The notes beneath the pieces were generated by a model, which saw only the letters and a program-made list of their open reading frames with translations, did no database searches and was not told where the DNA came from. From NCBI GenBank assembly GCA_021647205.1, contig JAKIVD010000010.1:62001-126000 (forward strand): a stretch of DNA of 64,000 nucleotides, given 5' to 3'. This DNA comes from Bacteroidales bacterium. GTDB lineage: Bacteria > Bacteroidota > Bacteroidia > Bacteroidales > F082. Below, piece by piece: positions 1-8,547 of the stretch (its first letter is position 1; each line of letters begins with the position of its first letter). Position numbers and translations under genes: made by a program.

Positions 1-234
1 CGAGTAGTTTCCGGAGTGGGCATCCTCGCTTTTTCCCCAAACAACGGGGGCCAGGTCGTTTAAATCAGGACGATCTGAGGTTTTGATGGAACTCCAATTG
101 ACCGGTTCCATTAAATTGGGCCCCAGACCTACTTCCTCCCAGTCTTCAAATCCGGGGTTCTGAAACTGTTGTTGTGCCATCAGTCCCATTGCCATGAACC
201 ATACGAAAGTGATGCTCAGTAAATGTTTACACAT
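1..234 (-). CDS. Secreted protein, N-terminal part only (cut by window edge)
   Basis: Only the first 78 codons lie in the window, reading off the left edge. The protein opens with a Met-Cys-Lys start and a hydrophobic stretch to about residue 20 that ends Leu-Met-Ala-Gln, a plausible Sec signal peptide. The mature part begins with a segment of the type NPGFEDWEE...PVNWSS. Openings of this kind are common in exported Bacteroidota proteins with a carbohydrate-binding-like N-terminal domain (PCMD-type proteins are one example), but too little is visible to assign a family. The start is the only ATG in frame before the signal peptide. The gene points away from tRNA-Arg and stands alone in the visible part. 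Confidence 0.6.
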   Translation of the reverse strand, partial: MCKHLLSITFVWFMAMGLMAQQQFQNPGFEDWEEVGLGPNLMEPVNWSSIKTSDRPDLNDLAPVVWGKSEDAHSGNYS

Positions 235-420
235 AATTTAAGGTTTTGATGAATGTTTTTTCCTGCTTGTAAAAGTAGAAAAAATCCGGGATACCCGTAA
301 CTTCACATCAGATATTTGTGTGGTCGTGGCCGGGCTGTGGTGCAGCGAAATGCGCTTGCATGTAATAAGAAGCGCTATTCGCCATTGTCTGCTTATATGG
401 CAAATTTGTAAATGAATAGA

Positions 421-451
421 AAAAGGGCCTGAATATTCAGACCCTTTTTTA
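421..451. terminator. Bidirectional intrinsic terminator downstream of tRNA-Arg
   Basis: A hairpin with an inner perfect palindrome CTGAATATTCAG is flanked by GGG/CCC and by A-runs and T-runs on the two sides, so it can end transcription on either strand. It lies about 50 nt beyond the 3' end of tRNA-Arg on the minus strand. Confidence 0.7.
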
Positions 452-500
452 CATCCAGATTTTGAGAGTATTGCTACACAGTATGTTAACACTGTTTTAG

Positions 501-572
501 TGACCCTACCGGGATTCGAACCCAGATCATGAGAACCGGAATCTCACATTCTATCCATTGAACTATAGGGCC
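501..572 (-). tRNA. tRNA-Arg (anticodon CCG)
   Basis: A full cloverleaf can be folded. The acceptor stem is GGCCCTA with TAGGGTC, with one G-U pair. The D arm is GTTC/GAAT. The anticodon stem TGAGA/TCTCA encloses the loop TTCCGGT, which puts CCG in the anticodon position. The T arm CTGGG/CCCGG encloses TTCGAAT. The discriminator is A and CCA is not encoded. It decodes the arginine codon CGG. Confidence 0.95.
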
Positions 573-608
573 GGGGTGGATTTTAGATCAAACAACTAAA
601 ATCCAAAG

Positions 609-1004
609 TGGAGCTGGAGGGATTCGAACCCTCGTCCAAACAAAGAACCGATAAGCTTTCTACATACATATTTTGTTATTGGTTTTCGACAAGGGCACGG
701 GAACAAACACCCAAAACCCAAGCTTAGCTTCTTGATTTCATCACTGCCGCGAAGCGAAGCAGCAACTATCCCGAAATTGCTTGCGATCCGTAACCTGGCC
801 GGAATCGGGCGACTCCACCAGCGAACCGTCCCGTCCCCGGTAACCTAGACCAGGGATAGAGCCAATCTACTAAACTTCGATTAGGCTGCGAGAGCGTAGT
901 TATTATCGCCAATTATAAAGTGTGCGACACGGATTTACGAGCTTTGTCACATGGCTCGGCATGCTTACTTACCCTTTCTGTTGCTGTCAAAACCGGTCAG
1001 CCCC
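609..1004 (-). ncRNA. ssrA: tmRNA (SsrA), one-piece
   Basis: The 5' end GGGGCTG pairs with CAGCTCC at the 3' end to form the tRNA-like acceptor stem, with discriminator A and no encoded CCA. The T arm with GGTTCGAA-type sequence sits next to the 3' end, and the region after the 5' stem has the conserved GACCGGTTTTGACAG segment. The tag reading frame lies at 881-910 on the minus strand: the resume codon GGC is followed by codons for DNNYALAA and then TAA, giving the tag GDNNYALAA. The C-terminal ALAA is the usual proteolysis signal. It rescues stalled ribosomes. About 396 nt is normal for a one-piece bacterial tmRNA. Confidence 0.96.
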
Positions 1005-1060
1005 AAATATTTCTAAGAACTTTTTCCTTCACCGAAAAAGGGATGCAAAGGTAGTACAAT

Positions 1061-1120
1061 AATTTGAAAATTTGAAGATGAGAGAATTTGAAAATTTGAA
1101 GATGAGAGAATTTGAAAATG
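1061..1120. repeat. Short tandem repeat, 24-bp unit (GAATTTGAAAATTTGAAGATGAGA-like)
   Basis: About two and a half copies of a 24-bp unit built from the word TTTGAAAATTTGAAGATGAGAG lie between the tmRNA promoter side and the 3' end of the sigma-54 regulator gene. A closely similar 24-bp unit recurs at 41629-41740. It does not encode a plausible protein in either strand. Confidence 0.75.
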
Positions 1121-1137
1121 GAAGAACAGCCAGGAAA

Positions 1138-2301
1138 CTACAACATCAGCGGTTCTACAAAGCGCTCAATATCTGCTTTCGTGATTTCACCACTGCACAA
1201 AATCAATAGTCTTTCCACCACATTGTGCAGTTCGCGTACATTACCACTCCAGTTAAAGTCTGAAAGCTTCCTGACAGCTTCCTCAGTGATGGGGATTTCA
1301 GGTCGTCCCTGTGCAGCAGAAATGGTTTCAATGAAATGATTGACCAGCAACTGAATATCACTTTTCCTTTCGCGCAATGGAGGCACTTCCATAACAATAA
1401 CACTCAAACGGTGGTACAAATCCTCCCGGAACTTATTTTCCTTAATCTGTTTGCGGATGTTTTTGTTGGTGGCGGCAATTACCCGCACATCCACCGGGAT
1501 TTCTTTCTCCCCCCCTACCCTTACAATTTTATTCTCTTGCAGTGCACGCAATACTTTGGCCTGTGCCGACAGGCTCATGTCGCCAATTTCATCCAAAAAA
1601 AGCGTTCCCCCGTGGGCCAGTTCAAAATCGCCCTTGCGCTGTTTATGGGCTGATGTAAACGAACCTTTTTCATGTCCAAACAACTGGCTTTCGATTAATT
1701 CGGAAGGGATAGCTGCACAATTGACTTCGATAAAAGGGGATTTTACCCGCGTACTTTGTTCATGTATTTGCCGGGCAACCAATTCTTTCCCGGTTCCGTT
1801 TTCGCCCTGAATCAAGACCCGTGCTGTAGTAGGCGCCACTTGCGAAATCATTTGTTTCAGGGTCAATATATTCTCAGATTCACCGACAATTTCGTACTTT
1901 TTTTCCAGTTCCTGCTTGAGCATTTTGGTTTGCGAAACCAGATCGTTTCTTTCGATGGCATTTCTAACGGTAGTTAGTAAACGATTAAGGTCGGGAGGCT
2001 TCACGATAAAATCATAAGCTCCTTTTTTGATGGCTTCCACGGCGGTTTCGATGGTCCCATGTCCCGAAATCATAATCACCGGCACCTCCCTGAACAACAT
2101 CAGTTTTTCTAAAACCTCCATCCCGTCCATTTCGGGCATTTTAATGTCGAGCAGGATGGCATCGTAATTAACCTCCTTTGCCATCTCAAGAGCATCCATA
2201 CCATTTGCAGCCAAATCAACTGTGTGCTTTTCAAATTCCAGGATGTCTTTGAGTGTCCTTCGGATGCTGCTTTCGTCATCAACAACTAATATTTGTGCCA
2301 T
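1138..2301 (-). CDS. Receiver-AAA+ response regulator of the NtrC/NtrX type without a DNA-binding domain
   Basis: The 387-residue protein starts with a CheY-like receiver: acidic residues in VVDDE, phospho-acceptor Asp52 in LLDIKMPEMDG, and Lys101. The AAA+ sigma-54 activation domain follows, with Walker A GENGTGKE at 166-173, Walker B GGTLFLDEIGD at 231-241 and a FREDLYHRLS sensor segment near 291-300. The sigma-54 contact loop, normally GAFTGA, reads GSFTSA (213-218). The protein ends about 20 residues after the AAA+ domain, so the usual Fis-type helix-turn-helix is absent. It may act from solution on sigma-54 holoenzyme or have lost classical activation. No partner kinase gene is adjacent. 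Similar HTH-less regulators are, as far as I recall, widespread in Bacteroidota. Confidence 0.9.
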   Translation of the reverse strand: MAQILVVDDESSIRRTLKDILEFEKHTVDLAANGMDALEMAKEVNYDAILLDIKMPEMDGMEVLEKLMLFREVPVIMISGHGTIETAVEAIKKGAYDFIVKPPDLNRLLTTVRNAIERNDLVSQTKMLKQELEKKYEIVGESENILTLKQMISQVAPTTARVLIQGENGTGKELVARQIHEQSTRVKSPFIEVNCAAIPSELIESQLFGHEKGSFTSAHKQRKGDFELAHGGTLFLDEIGDMSLSAQAKVLRALQENKIVRVGGEKEIPVDVRVIAATNKNIRKQIKENKFREDLYHRLSVIVMEVPPLRERKSDIQLLVNHFIETISAAQGRPEIPITEEAVRKLSDFNWSGNVRELHNVVERLLILCSGEITKADIERFVEPLML

Positions 2302-2367
2302 ACATTCGTTTTGTTCAAAAATAGGAATAATTATTGCTTACTTTTAGGTCTTCAAAATTAACATTAA

Positions 2368-2425
2368 TGGGGGAATAGGGGAATAAGGGAATGATTGAAC
2401 GGGGAAATGCCGGAATGCTAAATGC
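2368..2425. repeat. Purine-rich word repeat (GGGGAATA-type)
   Basis: The gap between divergent genes contains reiterated GGGAATA/GGGAATG words followed by variants such as GGGGAAATGCCGGAATG. It is one of several simple word repeats found in intergenic gaps of this window. Confidence 0.5.
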
Positions 2426-2469
2426 AAGCTGTCAGAAACGGACAAAACGATGAATCAAATTAATTTAAG

Positions 2470-4713
2470 ATGAAAAATATATTAGCCGCTACGGTGTCGA
2501 TTATCTTTTTAATCAATACAGCGACCGGCCAAATTCAGCAAAGGCCTTCAATTTTGGTGAGTAATGAAAACAACGAATTGCTTCAATTTCCCTGGGCGGG
2601 AGGTATGAATGCGGTACAATTTGGTGAATTGGATATCAATAGGGATGGCACGAAAGACCTGCTCGCCTTTGACCGGCGTGGCAACCGCAAGATGTGTTTT
2701 ATCAACCAAGGAACGGCGAATACCATCGACTACGAATTGAATCAGAGCTATGCAGAACTAATTCCCGAATTAAGTGACTGGGCCATTTTTGTTGATTACG
2801 ACGGGGATGGAAAGTCGGATATTTTTACCTATTCGCCGGGTTGGGCCGGGATGAAAGTCTACAAGAATATTTCTACAAATTTGCTGAAATTCGAATTGGT
2901 AGTTTATCCCTATTTAAGTTCATTCCAGGGAGGTGGTTATGTTAACCTTCTGGTTACCAATGTAGACTATCCCGGCATCGCAGATATCGATAACGATGGC
3001 GATCTGGACATCCTGACTTTCTGGGGACTGGGCTCCTTTGTGGAAATGCACAAAAACCTTTCGATGGAAAAATACGGCCATGCCGATTCGCTGGATTTTG
3101 AAAAAACAGAATATTGCTGGGGAAACTTTGCCGAAAGTGAAGAGTCCAATACCATTTACCTTGATTCTTGCTTTTTTAATGACAATATGGAAAGCCGAAA
3201 AGACCGGCACACCGGTTCCACATTTTTGTTAATGGATTTGGATGCCGACAACGACAAGGACCTGTTGCTGGGCGATGTAGATTATCCCGGGCTTATTGCC
3301 CTCACCAATGGCGGTACTCCCGAAGACGCGCTCATCACTTCATACGACACTACTTTTCCGGCCAATAGCGAAACGATTGAGCTCTTTTCGATGCCCGTGT
3401 CCGCATATATTGATGTCAACAACGATGGGATAAAAGATTTGCTGGTTTCTCCTTTCGACCCCGGAATCACTACTTCCCAAAATAAAAACAGCATATGGCT
3501 TTATTTGAACAGTGGCACCAATAACCAGCCTGTATTTGAGCTTTATACAAAAAGTTTTCTGCAAGAAGAAATGATGGATTTTGGCTCGGGTGCCTACCCT
3601 GTTTTGTGCGATTGGGACGGTGACGGACTGACTGATTTACTCGTTGGCAACTACGGCTATTATTCCTACTCCTACTACGATGAGTCCTATTTTTTACACT
3701 CGGTTTACCGGGGCCGACTGGCTTTTTACAAAAACACGGGCACTGCGCAACAAGCTGAATTCCAGTTGTGGGATAACAACCTTGGTAATTTATGGCAGGA
3801 GAATATTGTTGGGATTTATCCGGCCTTCGGCGATTTGGATGGTGATGGAAATACTGATTTATTGGTGGGACATTCAAGTGGCGAACTTGTCTTTCTAAAA
3901 AATACGGGTAACAATGGTTTTGAGATTATTGACCGAAATTTCTTCAATATCGATGTGGGTGATTTTAGCACTCCCCAATTATTCGACCTGAACAAAGACG
4001 GACTATTAGACCTGATAATTGGAGAAAAAAAAGGCAACCTGAATTATTACCAAAACACGGGTACCTCTTCCAATCCGGAGTTTCAATTAACGACCGACAG
4101 CCTCGGGAAAATAAATGTTACCGATTTTACTTTGTCGTACGATGGCTACAGTACACCCTGGTTTTTCAGGGAGGCTGACGGGGTAAGCAAACTGGTGGTG
4201 GGTTCGGAAAAGGGAAAGATTTTCTATTTCACCCATATTGATGGGAATTTACAGGGGACGTTTACCGAATCAGACGAATTAGATGTTTTGCTGGACACCA
4301 CCGATGTTTCGTTTGACCGTGGCATGCGCACAGCGGCTTGCCTGGCCGACATCGATCAGGATGGAATATTGGAAATGATAGCCGGCAATTATTCAGGGGG
4401 CCTGGAATACTTCGGGGGGGCTACGGAGGTTTCGACGGGTTTGCTGGAAGCAGTTTCTAACAGCAGAAAGGAACTACTGATTACCCCAAATCCGGCAAGC
4501 CATCAGATTACGATTCATTTTCCCAAAGCCAGTTCTGAATATCAGGTTCAAATCTATTCACTGAACGGAAAAGTCGAATCAACATTAACTGCTAAATCGT
4601 TTTCTTCTAAAAGGATTTCCCTGGACATCAACAATTTAAAATCCGGCATTTATTTTGTTCAAGCCGTAAATCAGGATACTGTATTTAGTGGGAAATTTGT
4701 TGTAATCCGATAG
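2470..4713 (+). CDS. Secreted FG-GAP/VCBS repeat protein with T9SS sorting domain
   Basis: The 747-residue protein has a signal peptide at 1-20 (hydrophobic core, cleavage near Ala-Thr-Gly-Gln). Its body is a series of FG-GAP/VCBS-type repeats, each with a calcium-binding DxDxDG-like loop such as DINRDGTKD, DYDGDGKSD, DIDNDGDLD, DLDADNDKD, DWDGDGLTD, DLDGDGNTD and DLNKDGLLD, which usually build a beta-propeller. The last 75 or so residues form a Por secretion-system C-terminal domain: it opens LLITPNPAS and ends with a GIYFVQA...GKFVVIR strand. The protein should be exported through the inner membrane by Sec and through the outer membrane by the type IX system. Substrate or partner is unknown. 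The gene stands alone, divergent from the response regulator. Confidence 0.93.
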   Translation: MKNILAATVSIIFLINTATGQIQQRPSILVSNENNELLQFPWAGGMNAVQFGELDINRDGTKDLLAFDRRGNRKMCFINQGTANTIDYELNQSYAELIPELSDWAIFVDYDGDGKSDIFTYSPGWAGMKVYKNISTNLLKFELVVYPYLSSFQGGGYVNLLVTNVDYPGIADIDNDGDLDILTFWGLGSFVEMHKNLSMEKYGHADSLDFEKTEYCWGNFAESEESNTIYLDSCFFNDNMESRKDRHTGSTFLLMDLDADNDKDLLLGDVDYPGLIALTNGGTPEDALITSYDTTFPANSETIELFSMPVSAYIDVNNDGIKDLLVSPFDPGITTSQNKNSIWLYLNSGTNNQPVFELYTKSFLQEEMMDFGSGAYPVLCDWDGDGLTDLLVGNYGYYSYSYYDESYFLHSVYRGRLAFYKNTGTAQQAEFQLWDNNLGNLWQENIVGIYPAFGDLDGDGNTDLLVGHSSGELVFLKNTGNNGFEIIDRNFFNIDVGDFSTPQLFDLNKDGLLDLIIGEKKGNLNYYQNTGTSSNPEFQLTTDSLGKINVTDFTLSYDGYSTPWFFREADGVSKLVVGSEKGKIFYFTHIDGNLQGTFTESDELDVLLDTTDVSFDRGMRTAACLADIDQDGILEMIAGNYSGGLEYFGGATEVSTGLLEAVSNSRKELLITPNPASHQITIHFPKASSEYQVQIYSLNGKVESTLTAKSFSSKRISLDINNLKSGIYFVQAVNQDTVFSGKFVVIR

Positions 4714-4752
4714 TCTTTCCTTTTTCTTCACGCAACGTTTGGTAAATCGAAA

Positions 4753-5463
4753 TTAAAAATTTGGTTTTAGCTGGTATTTCTGGTAGAATTCTTCAATTAC
4801 ATCAACGGCTTCAGCAGCCGTATCAACAAGGTGAAAAATATCCAGGTCTTTAGCGCTTATTTTTCCATTTTTGAGCATGGTATTTTTAATCCAGTCAATC
4901 AACCCGCCCCAGTAATCACGGCTGATTAATACTATGGGAAAATCAACCAGTTTATCGGTCTGAATAAGGGTGATGGCTTCGAATAATTCATCCATCGTAC
5001 CAAATCCGCCGGGCAAAACAATATAGCCTTGCGAATAGCGCATAAACATCAGTTTGCGGGTAAAAAAGTAATCGAAGTTGATGAGTTTGTCCGGATCAAT
5101 ATAAGGGTTCGCCGATTGCTCGTGGGGCAGATTGATGTTTAAGCCCACTGATTTGCCCCCTGCATAATGCGCTCCTTTGTTGGCGGCTTCCATCGCCCCG
5201 GGGCCACCACCGGTAATAATTCCAAAACCCTTCTTTGTCAAATGATAAGCAACTTGCTCAGCCGTTTCGTAACACACATCACCGGGCTTTGTCCGTGCCG
5301 AACCAAAAACCGCTACACAGGGGCCAATTTTCGACAAAGATTCGTAGCCTTCCACCACTTCGGCCATAATTTTAAACACCGACCACGAATCGTGGGCTTT
5401 GGTCTGCATCCATGTTTTGGGGTTAAATTCTTTCCTTAATCTTTCGATGTCCTTTTGTTCCAT
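4753..5463 (-). CDS. LOG-family Rossmann protein (TIGR00730, putative nucleotide 5'-monophosphate phosphoribohydrolase)
   Basis: The 236-residue protein carries both hallmark motifs of the LOG/YgdH family: GGGPGAME at 85-92 and PGGFGTMDE at 151-159. In the cytokinin-activating LOG enzymes these bind the nucleotide phosphate and supply the catalytic Glu. Known members cleave the N-glycosidic bond of AMP-like nucleotides, releasing ribose 5-phosphate. The N-terminal 45 residues before the Rossmann core are longer than in the short plant-type enzymes. It is convergent with the FG-GAP gene and lies downstream of uvrA on the same strand. The true substrate cannot be read from the sequence. Confidence 0.9.
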   Translation of the reverse strand: MEQKDIERLRKEFNPKTWMQTKAHDSWSVFKIMAEVVEGYESLSKIGPCVAVFGSARTKPGDVCYETAEQVAYHLTKKGFGIITGGGPGAMEAANKGAHYAGGKSVGLNINLPHEQSANPYIDPDKLINFDYFFTRKLMFMRYSQGYIVLPGGFGTMDELFEAITLIQTDKLVDFPIVLISRDYWGGLIDWIKNTMLKNGKISAKDLDIFHLVDTAAEAVDVIEEFYQKYQLKPNF

Positions 5464-5480
5464 TCTTTCTTTTGTTTATT

Positions 5481-5572
5481 GACCTTCCAGCGTTCGCAGA
5501 ACCTGGAAGGGTCAATTTGAGATACCACTATATATTCGACTCTTCCAGGTCCTAAAAGGACGCTGGAAGGTC
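5481..5572. repeat. Compound palindromic repeat between LOG gene and uvrA
   Basis: The outer arms GACCTTCCAGCGT and ACGCTGGAAGGTC are perfect inverted copies of 13 bp. The inner arms ACCTGGAAGGGTC and GACTCTTCCAGGT are inverted with one mismatch. The whole 92-bp element could fold as one long imperfect hairpin and directly abuts the uvrA stop codon. A related element occurs at 46313-46438. Confidence 0.75.
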
Positions 5573-8392
5573 TTATTTCAATTCCTTTTGCAAAAACGTT
5601 GCGGTGTGGCTATTATTGCACCGGGCAACTTCTTCGGGTGTTCCCTGGCACACCAGTGTTCCACCATTATCGCCTCCTTCGGGGCCCAAATCAATAATAT
5701 GGTCGGCTACTTTTATCACCTCCATATTGTGCTCAATTACAATGATGGTATTGCCTTTGTTAACCAGTTTATTGAGTACGCCGAGCAATACATTTACATC
5801 TTCAAAATGCAGTCCGGTTGTCGGTTCATCAAGAATGTACATCGTTTTCCCGGTGTCCTTTTTCGAGAGTTCCGAAGCCAGTTTTACGCGCTGGGCTTCC
5901 CCTCCGGAAATGGTTGTTGAGGACTGACCGAGTGTTAAATACCCCAATCCCACATCCTGTATGGTTTTCAGTTTATGGTTGATGGAAGGGATGGTGTCAA
6001 AAAATGCAACCGCCTGATTGATTGTCATGTTCAGCACATCGTTGATGGATTTTCCTTTGTAGCGTACTTCGAGGGTTTCGCGGTTGTAGCGCTTGCCCTG
6101 GCAGTCTTCGCAGAGCACATACACATCCGGCAAAAAATTCATTTCGATGGTTTCCACCCCGGCACCCTTGCATTTTTCGCAGCGGCCACCCTTTACATTA
6201 AAGGAGAAACGCCCCGGTTTGTAACCGCGGATTTTAGATTCGGGCAGAATACCAAACAGCTTTCTGATTTCGTCGAATACTTTGGTGTAAGTTGCCGGAT
6301 TGGAACGGGGTGTACGCCCGATGGGCGACTGGTCGATGTCGATGACCTTATCAATATTTTCAAGACCTTCGATGGATTGATACGACAAAGGTGTTTTTAG
6401 CGAGCGAAAGAAGTGATGGTTCAGAATGGGGTAGAGCGTGTCGTTGATGAGGGTTGATTTTCCACTGCCCGACACACCGGTCACACATATAAATTGCCCG
6501 AGGGGAAAGTGTACATCCAGGTTCTTCAGGTTGTTGCCCTTTGCACCTTTTAAAATTATTTGTTTACCAATCCCTTTTCTTCTTTGTTTGGGTATGGCGA
6601 TTTCCCTTCTGCCATTCAGGTAATCAGCCGTAACGGTTTTGGCTTTCATTATCTCATCCGGCGTACCGGCAGCTACAATTTCTCCACCATGCCGTCCGGC
6701 GCCGGGGCCGATATCAACAACGTAATCTGCTGAAAGAATGGTGTCTTTGTCGTGCTCCACTACCATCACCGAATTGCCGATGTCGCGTAAATCGCGCAAG
6801 GCTTCAATTAATTTGTGGTTGTCGCGCTGGTGCAGTCCGATGCTGGGTTCATCCAGAATATACAAAACGCCGGTAAGTTGCGAGCCGATTTGGGTGGCCA
6901 GGCGGATACGTTGCGATTCGCCTCCCGAAAGGCTTCTTGCCGGACGGTTCAGGTTGAGGTATTCGATGCCGACTTCCAACAGAAAATCAAGCCGGGTGCG
7001 TATTTCGCGCAATACTTCCCTGCCAATTTTTTTCTGGGTCTCGTTCATTTTCTCCTCCACCGTTTCCAGCCAGTTTTTCAGATTGGAAAGATCCATGGTG
7101 GCCAACTCGGCAATATTTCGCCCTGCGATTTTAAATTGAAGGGCTTCTTTTTTTAATCGGGAGCCCTCACATTCGGGGCAGGTGTGCTTGTTCATAAAGC
7201 CCTCGGCCCACCGTCGCGAGCTTTGGGAAGCATTGTTGTTGTTGTAGTTTTGGATGTAATTAATTACCCCTTCAAAAGTGAGCGCATAGGAGGAAGTGAT
7301 GCCCAGGTATTCTTTTTTTACTTCGATGGTTTCGTTGGTTCCATAAAGAATAGCGTCAATGGCTTTTTGTGGAATTTTACTGATGGGGGTTGTCAATTCA
7401 AAACCAAATTTTAAGCCGATGGCTTCCATTTGACTAAAAATCCAGTTGCTTTTAAATTCTCCCAAAGGTTTGATACCGCCCCTTTTTATCGACAGGCTTT
7501 TATCAGGCATAATTTTATCGAAATCAATCTCGTTCACTGCACCCAGGCCATTGCACTTGGGACAAGCCCCGTAAGGCGAATTAAACGAAAAAGTATTGGG
7601 TTCGGGTTCATCATAGGAAATACCGCTGGTCGGGCACATCAGTTTTTTACTAAAATGGCGAAGCCCTTCCCCTTTTTCGTCAGCAACCATCAGCACACCT
7701 TTGCCGTGTTTCATGGCTGTTGCGATGGTTTTACCAATCCTGACTTTGTCTTTTTCACTGACTTTCAGTCTGTCCACCACAACTTCAACATCGTGCACTT
7801 TATAACGGTCCAACTGCATCCCAAAGGCAATTTCACGTATTTCCCCATCTACCCTTACTTTGAGGAATCCCTGCTGCCTGACCTGCTCAAACAACTCGCG
7901 GTAATGCCCTTTTCTTCCTTTAACCAAAGGGGCGAGTACGGCAATCTTTTCTCCTTGAAACTCACGAATAATCAAACTCGTAATCTGCTCTTCGGTATAT
8001 TGTACCATGAGCTCGCCGGTACTTGAAGAAAAAGCTTCGGAAGCACGGGCAAACAAAAGGCGAAGGAAATCGTACACCTCGGTAATGGTACCGACCGTGG
8101 ACCGGGGATTCCGGTTGACCGATTTTTGTTCGATGGCCACCACCGGGCTCAGTCCGTTTATTTTGTCCACATCGGGGCGCTCCATATTTCCGATAAATTG
8201 ACGGGCATAGGCCGAAAGGGTTTCCATATAACGGCGCTGCCCCTCGGCATAAATGGTATCGAAGGCCAGGGAAGATTTGCCGCTGCCACTCAGGCCGGTA
8301 ATCACAACCAGTTGATTGCGTGGTATTTTCACATCAATATCCCGCAGGTTGTGCACACGGGCACCAAGGACTTCTAAAAAGTTTCCAATCAT
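5573..8392 (-). CDS. uvrA: Excinuclease ABC subunit A
   Basis: At 939 residues it is full length for UvrA, the damage-recognition ATPase of nucleotide excision repair. The first ABC module has Walker A GLSGSGKSS near residue 35 followed by RRYMETLSAYARQF. A CPxCxG-type zinc module appears near 280 and again in the second half (CEKCKGAG...CEDCQG). Both signature motifs are present: LSGGESQRIRLA in the first module and ISGGEAQRVKLA in the second, along with the second Walker A GVSGSGKST. It acts as a dimer with UvrB. The stop codon abuts a palindromic repeat. No LexA-like palindrome is seen just upstream. Confidence 0.98.
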   Translation of the reverse strand: MIGNFLEVLGARVHNLRDIDVKIPRNQLVVITGLSGSGKSSLAFDTIYAEGQRRYMETLSAYARQFIGNMERPDVDKINGLSPVVAIEQKSVNRNPRSTVGTITEVYDFLRLLFARASEAFSSSTGELMVQYTEEQITSLIIREFQGEKIAVLAPLVKGRKGHYRELFEQVRQQGFLKVRVDGEIREIAFGMQLDRYKVHDVEVVVDRLKVSEKDKVRIGKTIATAMKHGKGVLMVADEKGEGLRHFSKKLMCPTSGISYDEPEPNTFSFNSPYGACPKCNGLGAVNEIDFDKIMPDKSLSIKRGGIKPLGEFKSNWIFSQMEAIGLKFGFELTTPISKIPQKAIDAILYGTNETIEVKKEYLGITSSYALTFEGVINYIQNYNNNNASQSSRRWAEGFMNKHTCPECEGSRLKKEALQFKIAGRNIAELATMDLSNLKNWLETVEEKMNETQKKIGREVLREIRTRLDFLLEVGIEYLNLNRPARSLSGGESQRIRLATQIGSQLTGVLYILDEPSIGLHQRDNHKLIEALRDLRDIGNSVMVVEHDKDTILSADYVVDIGPGAGRHGGEIVAAGTPDEIMKAKTVTADYLNGRREIAIPKQRRKGIGKQIILKGAKGNNLKNLDVHFPLGQFICVTGVSGSGKSTLINDTLYPILNHHFFRSLKTPLSYQSIEGLENIDKVIDIDQSPIGRTPRSNPATYTKVFDEIRKLFGILPESKIRGYKPGRFSFNVKGGRCEKCKGAGVETIEMNFLPDVYVLCEDCQGKRYNRETLEVRYKGKSINDVLNMTINQAVAFFDTIPSINHKLKTIQDVGLGYLTLGQSSTTISGGEAQRVKLASELSKKDTGKTMYILDEPTTGLHFEDVNVLLGVLNKLVNKGNTIIVIEHNMEVIKVADHIIDLGPEGGDNGGTLVCQGTPEEVARCNNSHTATFLQKELK

Positions 8393-8404
8393 ATTAAAAT
8401 CTCA

Positions 8405-8530
8405 AAGCGAATATCGAACACGGGTCATCGAATATTGAATGATGAAGTAACAAAATATCTAAAATCATAAATCGTTAATCGGCGTTCGCTATTCCATCAT
8501 GTTGATATTCTTGTATTCTCCAAATCCCCA
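8405..8530. repeat. AT-rich word-repeat region upstream of uvrA
   Basis: The gap between uvrA and the transglycosylase gene holds reiterated words of the type ATCGAATATTGAA, ATCTAAAATCATAAATCG, and ATTCTTGTATTCTCC. It has no credible reading frame. I see no clear operator or terminator in it. Confidence 0.4.
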
Positions 8531-8547
8531 ATACCCTTATCCCTTCT

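Noticed and set aside
238-492. Minus-strand open frame of 84 codons before tRNA-Arg
   Set aside because: It spans the terminator at 421-451 and is made of unrelated low-information sequence; no start signal or family.
7430-8026. Long plus-strand open frame of about 198 codons opposite uvrA
   Set aside because: It is the antisense shadow of a GC-balanced, highly conserved gene; its translation has no recognisable domain.
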